Shown here: positions 35,561-44,388 of the stretch, piece by piece | How the letters are laid out: the number at the start of each line of letters is the position of its first letter | How positions within the stretch are numbered: position 1 is the stretch's first letter | Assembly: GCF_007860075.1 (NCBI RefSeq) | Contig: NZ_SJPP01000001.1 | Span: 1,324,501-1,388,500 of the forward strand | DNA length: 64,000 nt | From: Symmachiella macrocystis | GTDB lineage: Bacteria; Planctomycetota; Planctomycetia; Planctomycetales; Planctomycetaceae | Reading direction: 5' to 3' | Position numbers and translations under genes: made by a program | Notes under the pieces: generated by a model | Told to the model about the DNA's origin: nothing | The model's input: the letters and a program-made list of their open reading frames with translations, nothing else | The model's database searches: none

Positions 35561-36517
35561 TTACCAGAGGTTTTCGCGAGGATTGGTTTTTTCGTAGTCG
35601 GCGAATTGCCGCATCAACTGATCGGCCTTGGATCCGAGATTTTGCGGGGCGATAATTTTCAATGTGACGAATTGATCACCGCGGACTTTCGTTTTGCGGT
35701 CGGGCACGCCTTTTTCGCGGAGCCGCAATTTCGTGCCGCTCGAGGATCCGGCCGGGACGGTCAGGAGCACATTGCCGTCATTCAGGGTGGGGACATCCAC
35801 CTTGGCCCCCAATACCGCCTCGGAAACTGTGATGGGGACCTCCACCAGAATATTGTTTCCATCTCGTTTGAAATAGGGGTGAGGTGCGACACGAATGGTG
35901 ACCAGCAGGTCACCGTTCTCACCACCGCCGGAGCCCGGGCTGCCTTCGCCAGCGAGCCGGATGACGCTGCCGTTGTCGACACCGGCGGGAATCTTGATGT
36001 TCAGGCGTTCCGGCTTGCCGTCACGGCTCAGTTCCAAACGATGCTCGCCCCCTTCTGCGGCGACATGAAACGGAATATCGATTTCCAGGCGATGATCCTG
36101 GCCTTTCATCGCCCGTTGGCGACGGCTGCGCGGGCCGGTTTGGCGTCCAAATGGGCTACTGCCCCCTCCACCGAACATGCCCCCCAGGTCGACTTGCCCC
36201 CCGAAGAGGTCTCCCAGGTCCAGATCACTGAATCCGCCCGGCCCGCCAGAACCTTCTTTCCAGTTATAGCTATAACCCGGCTGCGGCCCTTGGCCCCCTT
36301 TAAAAGCGCTGCCATAACGGTCGTATTGTTCGCGTTTATCGGAATCGTTGAGAACGTCGTACGCTTCTTGAACCTCGTTGAATTTTTGTTGTGCAACCGC
36401 ATCATCGGGGTTCAAATCGGGATGATACTTGCGCGCCATCTTCTTATACGCTTTACGGATCTCGTCCGCCGAGGCTTCGCGGGAAAGCTCCAAAGTTTTG
36501 TAATAATCGACGGACAT
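35561..36517 (-). CDS. CbpA-type DnaJ co-chaperone
   Basis: 318 aa J-domain protein that stimulates DnaK. J-domain at residues 4-69 with DYYKTLELSREASADEIRKA, YHPDLNPDD including HPD, and YDVLNDSDKREQYDRYG. Then a Gly/Phe-rich linker with GGFSDLDLGDLFGGQ, and the C-terminal peptide-binding domains (DHRLEIDIPFHVAAEGGEHRL, PAGVDNGSVIRLAGEG, PYFKRDGNNILVEVPITVSEA, GTKLRLREKGVP). There is no CxxCxGxG zinc finger, so it is the class B/CbpA type rather than DnaJ itself. No dnaK or grpE nearby. Confidence 0.9.
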   Translation of the reverse strand: MSVDYYKTLELSREASADEIRKAYKKMARKYHPDLNPDDAVAQQKFNEVQEAYDVLNDSDKREQYDRYGSAFKGGQGPQPGYSYNWKEGSGGPGGFSDLDLGDLFGGQVDLGGMFGGGGSSPFGRQTGPRSRRQRAMKGQDHRLEIDIPFHVAAEGGEHRLELSRDGKPERLNIKIPAGVDNGSVIRLAGEGSPGSGGGENGDLLVTIRVAPHPYFKRDGNNILVEVPITVSEAVLGAKVDVPTLNDGNVLLTVPAGSSSGTKLRLREKGVPDRKTKVRGDQFVTLKIIAPQNLGSKADQLMRQFADYEKTNPRENLW

Positions 36518-36800
36518 GGACAGGAAGGCTCAAACGGAGGGGATCGTTAATCTTTGGTGCCGGTCACCGGTTTTTCTGCAAGCCATTTGTAATCCCCTGC
36601 ACCCAAACCGTCAATCATCTGAGGTTTGCGCAGGTGAAACCGCTATTTTACGGAAATAGAGGCGCGAAACCTAGCGGGTTGCCTTGTGCCATCCGGCGCG
36701 TACGATTGACGGCAAGCTGGGGGATGCGTACCGTCGTACGTTCCGCACCGCAGTTCTGCCGATCTCATCTGTACAAATTCCACTGAGCACGATTTTTTTG

Positions 36801-38186
36801 ATGACTCCATTGCTCCACTTTTCGCTCCGGAATTTGTTGACCCGCCCGTTGCGGACATTGTTGTCGTTGATCGGGCTAACCGTGGCGATTGCCGCCATGG
36901 TTGGGCTGTTTTCCGTGGCCAACGGCCTGGATCGCATGATCCACGACACCTTCGAACGCATTCCCGGCTTGATCGCCGTGCAGCCCGGAGCGCCGATTCC
37001 GCTATTTTCCAAGCTCCCCTCTGCCTGGGGAGCGGACATTGCCGACACACCCGGAGTGGGGGTCGTCAATGCCGAAGTCTGGAACCGGGCGCAAATCATC
37101 GAAGGCAAGCAGGTTTTCAGCCCGCCGCGGTTTCTCTTCGGAACCGATATCGCCACCCGAACACAGTTGCGGCACGGTGTCTATCGCGATGCCCTCGAAG
37201 AGGGGCGGTTTTTAACGCCATCCGACCACGGCACGCTCAACACGGTCATCAGCCGCAGTATCGCCGAGGAGTTCGAGAAACAAGTGGGAGACTCCCTGCG
37301 GGTCGATGGAAACAATTTGACCATCGTCGGGATTTATGATTGCAACTCATTATTCCTGGATGTGACGATCATTTTAGATGTCGATGCCGTGCGGCGGATC
37401 TCGCGGACCGGGCAGGATACCGTTTCGGCCTATTACGTCGAATTGGCCGAAGGGGCGAACAGTGAAGCGGTCATCGCCGCCGTCCAGGATCGGTTCCGCG
37501 GCCGCAAATTAGATGCCGTCGACCCGAATAGCTTGTTGAACATGGCCATGGGCGCGCAGCCGACCACTGCAGCGAACGGGCAAGGCGGAGTCTTAGCACA
37601 ATGGCTGACGACGTTGTTTACGCCCCCCGCAACAACCAACGGCGAATCAGTTGCTCCACAGGAACCATCGAATGAGGACGCTCTGCCTGAAGAAACCGAA
37701 GTCGACGACGAGACCGTCGATCCTGCGGAAGAGTTACCTTTGGAAATCCGCAGCGTGGAAGATTGGACCAACGATTTCGAAAAATTCAGTGCGGACCTCG
37801 ACATTTTTTTAGTCATCATGACGGGCATCGGGATTACGATCGCCGTGGTGAGCATTCTAAATACGATGCTGATGAGCGTCACCGAGCGTTCGATTGAGTT
37901 TGGGATCCTCAAGGCGAACGGTTGGTCCCGGCGGGATATTTTGTTGTTGATTGGATTGGAAAGTGGAATCTTGGGCGTCACCGGAGGCATCATGGGCGCA
38001 GCCATCGGCTGGGTGGCGACGCTGGTGATCAATTACTACTGGGCGGAGCGCGTCTATCTCTACGCCGGTCCCGGCTTGCTCTCAGCGAGCGTGGCGTTCA
38101 GCACCCTCTTAGGCATCGCCGGCGGCCTGTACCCCGCCTACTTGGCCGCACGAATGACCCCCATGGAGGCCATCCGTCGGGGGTAG
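36801..38186 (+). CDS. ABC transporter permease, MacB/FtsX-type
   Basis: 461 aa. TM1 with FSLRNLLTRPLRTLLSLIGL, then a periplasmic domain (about 45-330), and three C-terminal membrane segments (DIFLVIMTGIGITIAVVSIL, LLLIGLESGILGVTGGIMGA, ASVAFSTLLGIAGGLYPAYL) with the FtsX family ending PAYLAARMTPMEAIRRG. An acidic insert EDALPEETEVDDETVDPAEE lies before TM2. ATG 36801 fits TM1; the frame upstream to 36684 is shadow. With the ATPase at 38418 it should form a half-transporter of the lipoprotein/peptide-extruding type. A repeat-filled 231-base gap separates the two. Confidence 0.88.
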   Translation: MTPLLHFSLRNLLTRPLRTLLSLIGLTVAIAAMVGLFSVANGLDRMIHDTFERIPGLIAVQPGAPIPLFSKLPSAWGADIADTPGVGVVNAEVWNRAQIIEGKQVFSPPRFLFGTDIATRTQLRHGVYRDALEEGRFLTPSDHGTLNTVISRSIAEEFEKQVGDSLRVDGNNLTIVGIYDCNSLFLDVTIILDVDAVRRISRTGQDTVSAYYVELAEGANSEAVIAAVQDRFRGRKLDAVDPNSLLNMAMGAQPTTAANGQGGVLAQWLTTLFTPPATTNGESVAPQEPSNEDALPEETEVDDETVDPAEELPLEIRSVEDWTNDFEKFSADLDIFLVIMTGIGITIAVVSILNTMLMSVTERSIEFGILKANGWSRRDILLLIGLESGILGVTGGIMGAAIGWVATLVINYYWAERVYLYAGPGLLSASVAFSTLLGIAGGLYPAYLAARMTPMEAIRRG

Positions 38187-38234
38187 TTGCAGCGGCGTGA
38201 ATTATTGATCACACGGAGGCACGGAGGGAATAGG

Positions 38235-38310
38235 CTGTAGGCTTTAGACCGTAGGCTTTAGGATTGAGTGGCCAATGCATTTCCTACAGTCTACGGTCTA
38301 TAGCCTAGGG
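38235..38310. repeat. Imperfect 29-bp inverted repeat
   Basis: Arms 38235-38263 and 38282-38310 pair at 24 of 29 positions around an 18-base loop, core TAGACCGTAG. The left arm also has two near-direct copies of GTAGGCTTTAG. It lies between the permease and ATPase genes of the same transporter. Confidence 0.7.
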
Positions 38311-38359
38311 CCTTGTTAATCTCCGCGGTATAAAAACGAACGCGACAAAATCTGTGTTT

Positions 38360-38382
38360 GATCTGTGTTCAATCTGTGGCTA
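38360..38382 (+). repeat. Dispersed repeat, TGTTCAATCTGTGGCTA family, copy 1
   Basis: GATCTGTGTTCAATCTGTGG CTA matches 62769-62791 at 22 of 23 positions. It lies 35 bases before the ABC ATPase start. Confidence 0.6.
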
Positions 38383-38417
38383 TTAGCACCGGGACATGCG
38401 TAGGGACGTGAGTGGAT

Positions 38418-39083
38418 ATGATTGAGATTCGGGACGTCCGGCAAGATTACCTGGCGGGTGAAACTGTGGTGCATGCGCTGCGGGGGGTGTCGTGTGATAT
38501 TCCCGCCGGGGCGTTTACGTTCATCGTGGGGCCGTCGGGTAGCGGGAAGAGTAGTTTATTATATTTGCTCGGTGCGTTGGATGAACCGGCGTCGGGCGAG
38601 ATTTCTGTGAATGGGCGGGTCTTGTCAGCGCTCTCTGCGCGGCAGCGGAATGCCTTTCGTCGAGATGACGTGGGATTCATTTTTCAAAACTTCAATCTGC
38701 TCAACAACCTGAATGCGGTCGACAACGTACTGGTACCTTTTTTACCGGGTGGCATCTCCGCCCAACGGCGCGAGGATGCAGTGCGATTGCTCAAACGGGT
38801 GGGATTGGGCGATCGCTTGGAACATCGCCCGAATCAACTTTCGGGAGGGGAACAACAACGCGTGGCAATCGCCCGCGCGCTGCTCAAACGGCCGCTGTTG
38901 GTCTTAGCCGATGAGCCGACGGGAGAATTGGACAGTGAAAGCGGCGCGGAGATTTATCGACATCTCCGTGAATTGTGCAACGAACAACAATCGACGATCG
39001 TGATCGTCACGCACGACCGCAGTTTCATCGACCCCGCTGACTTGGTGCTGACGATTCGCGACGGTCAAATCCACAACGCGTGA
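38418..39083 (+). CDS. ABC transporter ATP-binding protein, LolD/MacB-type
   Basis: 221 aa. Walker [22 protein letters not shown]-loop [11 protein letters not shown], signature [19 protein letters not shown], Walker [15 protein letters not shown], and H-loop IVIVTHDR. The [14 protein letters not shown] start and length match the LolD/MacB/FtsE set that pairs with FtsX-like permeases. ATG 38418 (MIEIRDV) is preferred to GTG 38412. It is probably the partner of the permease at 36801. The substrate is unknown. Confidence 0.92.
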   Translation: MIEIRDVRQDYLAGETVVHALRGVSCDIPAGAFTFIVGPSGSGKSSLLYLLGALDEPASGEISVNGRVLSALSARQRNAFRRDDVGFIFQNFNLLNNLNAVDNVLVPFLPGGISAQRREDAVRLLKRVGLGDRLEHRPNQLSGGEQQRVAIARALLKRPLLVLADEPTGELDSESGAEIYRHLRELCNEQQSTIVIVTHDRSFIDPADLVLTIRDGQIHNA

Positions 39084-39206
39084 TTGCCTGATAATTTGAC
39101 CAGCCAATCGTGGCCAACGCCAGCCTGATTGTGGTAAGGTCAACCGAATACGCTGCCGACTTTATATCTGGCCACTGACCACCGGCCACGAGCCACTCAC
39201 CAACAC

Positions 39207-39578
39207 ATGCCCATCACCCGCCGTTATTCATTCCGCAAGCAACAGCATTTGCGGAGTTCCTCAGACTTCACACGGGTGTACGATCTGAAGCAGCGCGCTG
39301 GGGATAATCACTTGTTAATCTTTGCCGCTGCCAACGACCTGGGGCAGACCCGCATCGGGCTGAGTGTCTCTAAAAAACATGGCAATGCTGTCCGGCGGTC
39401 GCGGATCAAACGCTTACTGCGCGAGGCATTCCGGTTGAATCAACATGATTTACCCACCGGTTTGGACTTGATACTGATTCCTCGGCAAGGAGCCAAGAGC
39501 ACGCTGGCGGACTACGGCGGTTCATTACGGCGGATCGCTCGGCGGTTGGCGAAACGGATTCCAACAAGGTCGACATAA
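39207..39578 (+). CDS. rnpA: Ribonuclease P protein component
   Basis: Protein subunit that helps RNase P RNA cut tRNA 5' leaders. 123 aa: N-terminal RRYSFRKQQHLRSSSDFTRV, TRIGLSVSKKHGNAVRRSRIKRLLREAFR (the RNR-type motif, with RRSR for the usual RN at its start) and DLILIPRQGA. It is followed by yidD as in most bacteria. rpmH, which usually comes just before it, is not in the 120 bases upstream; the ABC ATPase is there instead. Confidence 0.93.
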   Translation: MPITRRYSFRKQQHLRSSSDFTRVYDLKQRAGDNHLLIFAAANDLGQTRIGLSVSKKHGNAVRRSRIKRLLREAFRLNQHDLPTGLDLILIPRQGAKSTLADYGGSLRRIARRLAKRIPTRST

Positions 39579-39604
39579 AAGGCCGCACGGATCTGTTTAC
39601 AAGT

Positions 39605-39682
39605 CGTTTCAAAACCCTCTGACGCGTCTCACTGACGCTGATCTGAACGTTTCGAGAACAAGCGTCACCGGGTTTTGAAACG
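39605..39682. repeat. Long hairpin between rnpA and yidD
   Basis: Arms 39605-39625 and 39662-39682: 13 perfect pairs (CGTTTCAAAACCC with GGGTTTTGAAACG), a 2-base mismatch, then 6 more pairs (TGACGC with GCGTCA). The loop also carries TGACGC again. It may end rnpA transcription, be a palindromic repeat unit, or mask the yidD start. Confidence 0.6.
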
Positions 39683-39709
39683 GGTTCTAGGTTTCCAAGA
39701 CATCTCGAT

Positions 39710-39988
39710 TTGGTATGGGCTTCGTTGCAATTGGCAGACAACAGCAAACAAAGCGGGTTCTGGAAACAGGTGGCGGCTTTGCCCGGCTGGGGCCTGATCG
39801 GCTTGGTGCGGCTGTATCAATTGACGCTCAGCCCGCTACTCGGTCAAACGTGCCGCTTCCACCCCTCGTGCAGTCAATACATGATTGAGGCGGTACGAAA
39901 ATACGGGGTAATCGTCGGTGCCTGGAAGGGAATCAAACGCATCGCCCGCTGCCATCCCTTCCACCCCGGCGGCTACGACCCACCATAG
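39710..39988 (+). CDS. yidD: Membrane protein insertion efficiency factor
   Basis: Small inner-membrane-associated protein that assists YidC. Diagnostic [56 protein letters not shown]. The start is unsure: TTG 39710 gives 92 aa, and other TTG codons at 39725 and 39731 are possible; no ATG is available before the conserved part. It follows rnpA by 131 bases. No yidC follows; the next gene is the NfeD-type protease. Confidence 0.9.
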   Translation: MVWASLQLADNSKQSGFWKQVAALPGWGLIGLVRLYQLTLSPLLGQTCRFHPSCSQYMIEAVRKYGVIVGAWKGIKRIARCHPFHPGGYDPP

Positions 39989-40243
39989 TGGGTTTTAATG
40001 GATCGAAATCAGTCATTCAGGAGCCAATTTCGCAACTCAAAATTCCGTGTTCGGAGCGAATGGAATCGCTGGGAATGCCCAATCGTATGCTGCAGAAATT
40101 GACGGCAGGTTCTATAGCCCTATAATTGAGGGGTCCGCTGCGGCACCGCGCAACGGGTGCGGAATTGAGGATGCGCAAGCATTTGTGACGATTGCCGACG
40201 GTGGAGAATCGATAACATCTCGTGGGAAACGGAATGTGTGGCT

Positions 40244-42481
40244 ATGGAACAAATGTGCATTGACCGGGAACGCTGTCGGCGGGCAGCGTGGCTATTCGGC
40301 GCTTTCGCGGCATTTCTCCCCGTTTCAGCAGCACTGGGTCAGGCGGATGTCGCCCAAGCCAAACCGCAAGCCGCCGCCATCGGGCAATTCATCACGCTGG
40401 ATGGGACCATCGACGATGCGGCAATCGGCCGCGTGAAACGGATGGGCCTGGCGCTGCAAAACCGCGCTCAACAAGAAGGCCGCAAAGGGGTCTTGGTGTT
40501 GGAAATCACCAAGGGAACCAGCCAATTCCATAATGTGCAGGGTTTGGCCAATTTTCTCTCCAAAGACCTTCCCGGACTGCGCAAAGTCGCCTGGATTCCG
40601 CAAGACGTTTCAGGAAACAATGTCGTCGCCGCATTGGCCTGCAATGACATTGTGATGCATCCCGATGCTGCGCTGGGAAATATCGGGTTGGGCAAATCGC
40701 TCGATCCGGATGAACAAAATTTCGTCGTGAATCTGGTCAATCGCCGACACAACAACAAGCTCAGTTCAGCGTTGGCAATGGGGATGACCGACCCGCAAGT
40801 CGAAGTCATCCAAGTGCAGATTCAATCCGGCGAGCCCCCCAACGACGCCACCGAAACGCGGTTGGTGTTGCCCGATGAATTCGAACGTTTACAACGTGTC
40901 GAGCGGGTGGCGATCCCCCAACATGAAACGGTCAAAAATCCAGGTCGAGCCGGAACCTTCACCGGCAGCCAAGCTGCCCACGGTGGGTATTTGGTTTCAG
41001 CCGTGGCACAGGACAAATCGGATGTGGCCGAATTGTACGGCCTGCCCCGCCAAGCCATGCGCGAAGACCCCGCCGGCGGCGATGCCCCGGTCGTGCGCGT
41101 GATTCGCATCGACGACATGATCGAACCGATCCTGCAAGGTTTTGTGGTACGTCACATCGAGCAGGCGGTCGCGGAAGGGGCAAATTTGATCATTTTTGAA
41201 ATCGATTCGCCGGGAGGATTCGCGCATTCGAGTCAGGAGATCGCCAACACGATCGCCGATCTTGACAGCCAAGAGGTGCGCACCGTGGCCTACGTCCCCA
41301 AAATGGCCTACAGCGGCGCTGCCATCGTTGCCTTGGGATGCGACGAAATCTATTTGCATCCCGACGCAAAAATTGGGGATGCCGGCGCAATCCATGAAGT
41401 GGGGCCGGAAGGCAAATTTCAATGGGTCCCCGAGAAGCTGTTGGGACCGCTCAAAGAAAACTTGCAAGACCTGGCCCGCAAAAACAATCGGCCGGAAGCG
41501 TTGGCCTTGGCGATGACGATCAAGGAAACCGAAGTCTTCCAAGTCAAACATCGCGATACAGGCCGCGTCTGGTACATGACCGAGGACGAGATTCACGCCA
41601 AAGGAGACGAATGGATCAAGGGAGCCATTGTCCCCGAAACCCGCAACGATCAACTGCTCACCATCAACGGCGAACGCGCTGAAGAATTGTTGATTGCCGA
41701 AGCGCCGGTGGCCGATCAGGAGGAGCTGCGTGAACGGCTTTCGATTCCGCCGGAGGTTTCGTTACAGGCAGTCGGACGCACCTGGGTTGATTCCCTGGTC
41801 TTTATACTCAACGAGCCAGGTGTTAAGTTGCTGCTGATCGTGCTGGGGATTATTGGCGTGTATATCGAATTGCATGTCCCAAGCGGACTGTTTGGCATCG
41901 GTGCGGGGGTCTGTTTTGCGTTGTTTTTCTGGGCCAGTTATCTGGGCGGCACCGCCGGTTGGTTGGAGGTCGTGCTCTTTTTGTGCGGGATCATCTGCAT
42001 CGGAATCGAGTTGTTTGTGATCCCCGGCTTGACGGTCTTTGGCGTTTCCGGCGGGCTGTTGATGATCGCCTCGCTGATATTAGCCAGCCAGACATTTGTC
42101 ATTCCGCAATCCTCGATGGACTACAAAATCCTGGAACGCTCCGTGATCTCGCTGGCAGGTGCCATTGTCGGCGTAGTGGTGATTGCTGCGGTGCTGAATC
42201 GGTTTTTGCCCAAAATGCCGCTGTTCGACCAATTGGTCCTCACGCCCCCTGGCGCTGAAAATGCCGGGCAACCGCAATTGGCGCCGGATCTTGTTGGTGC
42301 TGGGACAGCACGATTGGTGGGCCGCACCGGGGTCGCGACGACTGTCCTGCGGCCGGCGGGCAAAGCGAAAATTGATGACGAGTTCATCGACGTCGTCAGC
42401 GACGGGCCTTACATCGATGCCGGCAGTGAGATCGAAGTCGTCTCCGCCGAAGGAAATTATATTATCGTACGGCGCGTCTAA
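40244..42481 (+). CDS. NfeD-family membrane protease with two ClpP-like domains
   Basis: About 745 aa. An N-terminal signal/anchor (RRAAWLFGAFAAFLPVSAAL) leads to two ClpP/crotonase-fold domains. Domain 1 (about 45-175) carries DVSGNNVVAALACNDIVMHP; domain 2 (about 290-440) carries FEIDSPGGFAHSS and YSGAAIVALGCDEIYLHPDA with GDAGAI. Both keep a Ser at the nucleophile position known from the archaeal 1510-N protease. Four membrane segments follow (about 530-640), then a C-terminal NfeD OB-fold domain (GRTGVATTVLRPAGKAKIDD, YIIVRRV). Likely quality control of membrane proteins such as stomatin-type partners. The transglutaminase gene follows 71 nt later. GTG 40238 and ATG 40253 are alternative starts. 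Confidence 0.85.
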   Translation: MEQMCIDRERCRRAAWLFGAFAAFLPVSAALGQADVAQAKPQAAAIGQFITLDGTIDDAAIGRVKRMGLALQNRAQQEGRKGVLVLEITKGTSQFHNVQGLANFLSKDLPGLRKVAWIPQDVSGNNVVAALACNDIVMHPDAALGNIGLGKSLDPDEQNFVVNLVNRRHNNKLSSALAMGMTDPQVEVIQVQIQSGEPPNDATETRLVLPDEFERLQRVERVAIPQHETVKNPGRAGTFTGSQAAHGGYLVSAVAQDKSDVAELYGLPRQAMREDPAGGDAPVVRVIRIDDMIEPILQGFVVRHIEQAVAEGANLIIFEIDSPGGFAHSSQEIANTIADLDSQEVRTVAYVPKMAYSGAAIVALGCDEIYLHPDAKIGDAGAIHEVGPEGKFQWVPEKLLGPLKENLQDLARKNNRPEALALAMTIKETEVFQVKHRDTGRVWYMTEDEIHAKGDEWIKGAIVPETRNDQLLTINGERAEELLIAEAPVADQEELRERLSIPPEVSLQAVGRTWVDSLVFILNEPGVKLLLIVLGIIGVYIELHVPSGLFGIGAGVCFALFFWASYLGGTAGWLEVVLFLCGIICIGIELFVIPGLTVFGVSGGLLMIASLILASQTFVIPQSSMDYKILERSVISLAGAIVGVVVIAAVLNRFLPKMPLFDQLVLTPPGAENAGQPQLAPDLVGAGTARLVGRTGVATTVLRPAGKAKIDDEFIDVVSDGPYIDAGSEIEVVSAEGNYIIVRRV

Positions 42482-42552
42482 ACACGGCAGTAACGGCTGC
42501 ATTCCAACCGGTTGTGGGAATCCCCTGACCATTTCAGAAATGGCCTCGACCT

Positions 42553-44082
42553 ATGCGTTCAATTCGATACCGGCCGATCCTATGGAAACTGCTCGGCTTG
42601 ATGGCGTTGCTTCTTGCGGCGCCGACCTGGGCCGAAGAAACGTCCACCCCTACGGCTAAAGAGGAATCGTGGGACGTCATCTATCTCGGCGATTCGCGCG
42701 TGGGCTACGCGCGATCGACAACCATGCCGGTCATGCGCGATGGGCAGAAGTTGATTCGCAGCGAAACCGAAATGCATATGGTCATCAAACGTTTTGGACA
42801 AGCGTTGAAAATCACGATGTTGGAAACCTATGAAGAAACGGCCGATGGGGATGTGGTTTCCTTCTCAATGAGCATGAACAACCCTCCCTTCTCAAGCATG
42901 ACGTCCACCGGAATACGTTCCGGCGACCGCCTCGACATTACAACCGAGATCGCTGGAAAGAAATCGCATAAAAAAGTCGCCTGGGATCCCGAGGCGAAAT
43001 CCCCTGCTTTCCAACAACGGCTGCTCGAAGAAGAACCGCTGAAACCGGGCGAAACGCAGACAATTAAAGTCTTCGCCCCCGATTCACTTCAATTCTCGAC
43101 GGTCGACATCACGGCAATCGGCGAGGAAAAAGTGAAGTTGCTGGATGGAGAGCTGCATTCCCTGTTGAAAGTCAACAGCACGATGACCCTGCCCGGAGGA
43201 GTAAAAATCACCTCCGCCTCCTACCTGGACGAAGACGGTGCAACACTGCGGACAACATTGCCCATCGCAGGACTGACGATGTCGATGTTTCGCGTTGAGA
43301 AGGCAGCAGCCCTGAAAGAACTGGCGGGAGACGAGTTGGACTTGGGGATCAGCACGTTAGTCAAAGTATCGCGGATCAAAAACGCGCACCAGGCGAGCAA
43401 AGTCGTCTACTCCATCACAATGCCTGGGGAGGATCCGGCACAATTCCTCGTTGCCGGTGAAACGCAGAACATTGAAAAAACGTCAAATCCTGAAGTGGTG
43501 ACTCTGACCGTTACCCAAGCTGCAACGCCTAAGTCAGACGATTCTGAGGCAGCGGCGGTGGACGATGCTTACACGCATCCGACGCCGTTTCTACAAAGCG
43601 ATGACCCCACTGTGATGAAGCATGCTCGCCTCGCCGTCGGAGACGAACAGGATGCCTGGAAGAAGGCGTTGCTACTGGAACAATACGTACATCAAAAGTT
43701 AACAAAAAAGAACTTTTCGACAGCTATGGCCTCCGCCGCTGAAGTGGCGGCGAATCTCGAAGGGGACTGTACCGAGCATGCGGTCCTGTTGGCAGCGATG
43801 GCCCGTGCGGTGGGAATTCCCTCACGCATTGCGGCCGGATTGGTCTATGTTGACCGGCTGAGCAGCTTCGGAGGCCACATGTGGACTGAGGTCTACGTGG
43901 CGGGGCATTGGATTCCTCTGGACGCAACGTTGGGTGCCGGTGGTATCGGCGGCGGGCACATTAAGTTGTCAGAAACCAGCATGGCGGATGATGCAGGTGC
44001 TCCCATTACGGCATTATTGCCGATGATGACTGCATTGGCGAAAATCAAGCTCGAGGTGATTGATGTGGAGCATGCCCGATGA
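42553..44082 (+). CDS. Exported transglutaminase-like protein
   Basis: 509 aa with signal peptide (MRSIRYRPILWKLLGLMALL, ending PTWA). A long N-terminal beta-rich part (about 35-310) precedes a transglutaminase-like core at about 340-470: LEGDCTEHAVLLAAMARAVG with the nucleophile Cys, IPSRIAAGLVYVD, GGHMWTEVYVAGHW with the His, and IPLDATLG with the Asp. The triad is complete. Such proteins act as proteases, amidases or crosslinkers in the periplasm. It probably shares a transcript with the NfeD-type protease before it. Confidence 0.83.
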   Translation: MRSIRYRPILWKLLGLMALLLAAPTWAEETSTPTAKEESWDVIYLGDSRVGYARSTTMPVMRDGQKLIRSETEMHMVIKRFGQALKITMLETYEETADGDVVSFSMSMNNPPFSSMTSTGIRSGDRLDITTEIAGKKSHKKVAWDPEAKSPAFQQRLLEEEPLKPGETQTIKVFAPDSLQFSTVDITAIGEEKVKLLDGELHSLLKVNSTMTLPGGVKITSASYLDEDGATLRTTLPIAGLTMSMFRVEKAAALKELAGDELDLGISTLVKVSRIKNAHQASKVVYSITMPGEDPAQFLVAGETQNIEKTSNPEVVTLTVTQAATPKSDDSEAAAVDDAYTHPTPFLQSDDPTVMKHARLAVGDEQDAWKKALLLEQYVHQKLTKKNFSTAMASAAEVAANLEGDCTEHAVLLAAMARAVGIPSRIAAGLVYVDRLSSFGGHMWTEVYVAGHWIPLDATLGAGGIGGGHIKLSETSMADDAGAPITALLPMMTALAKIKLEVIDVEHAR

Positions 44083-44388
44083 TTCGTTGACTTAGGGTAG
44101 GCTGTCAATTCTGCCTGTTTTGCCGAAGCAGTGCGAACGTTAGCGGTGTTGCTGATCTTTGTGGCAGAATCCGTCTTATACGGTCGAAAAACGGGCGGCG
44201 ACGTCTATAATAGACTGTGAACGAGTGCTCCGTGAACGGCGTCGACCGTTCGGAAATTGCCCCGTGCGTGCAGAGTGCGACAACCAAAAACTGACGCAAT
44301 TGCACACCGTCACGATTTCGTTCCTCACCATACGATCCCGCTACCGGTGATGCCGGCGCGAATTCAATAGGAAGCAATCAAAACCGCT
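44083..44388. other. Intergenic region
   Basis: 306 bases between the transglutaminase and sulfotransferase genes on the same strand. I see no supported gene, strong hairpin or repeat. It likely carries the sulfotransferase promoter. Confidence 0.4.
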
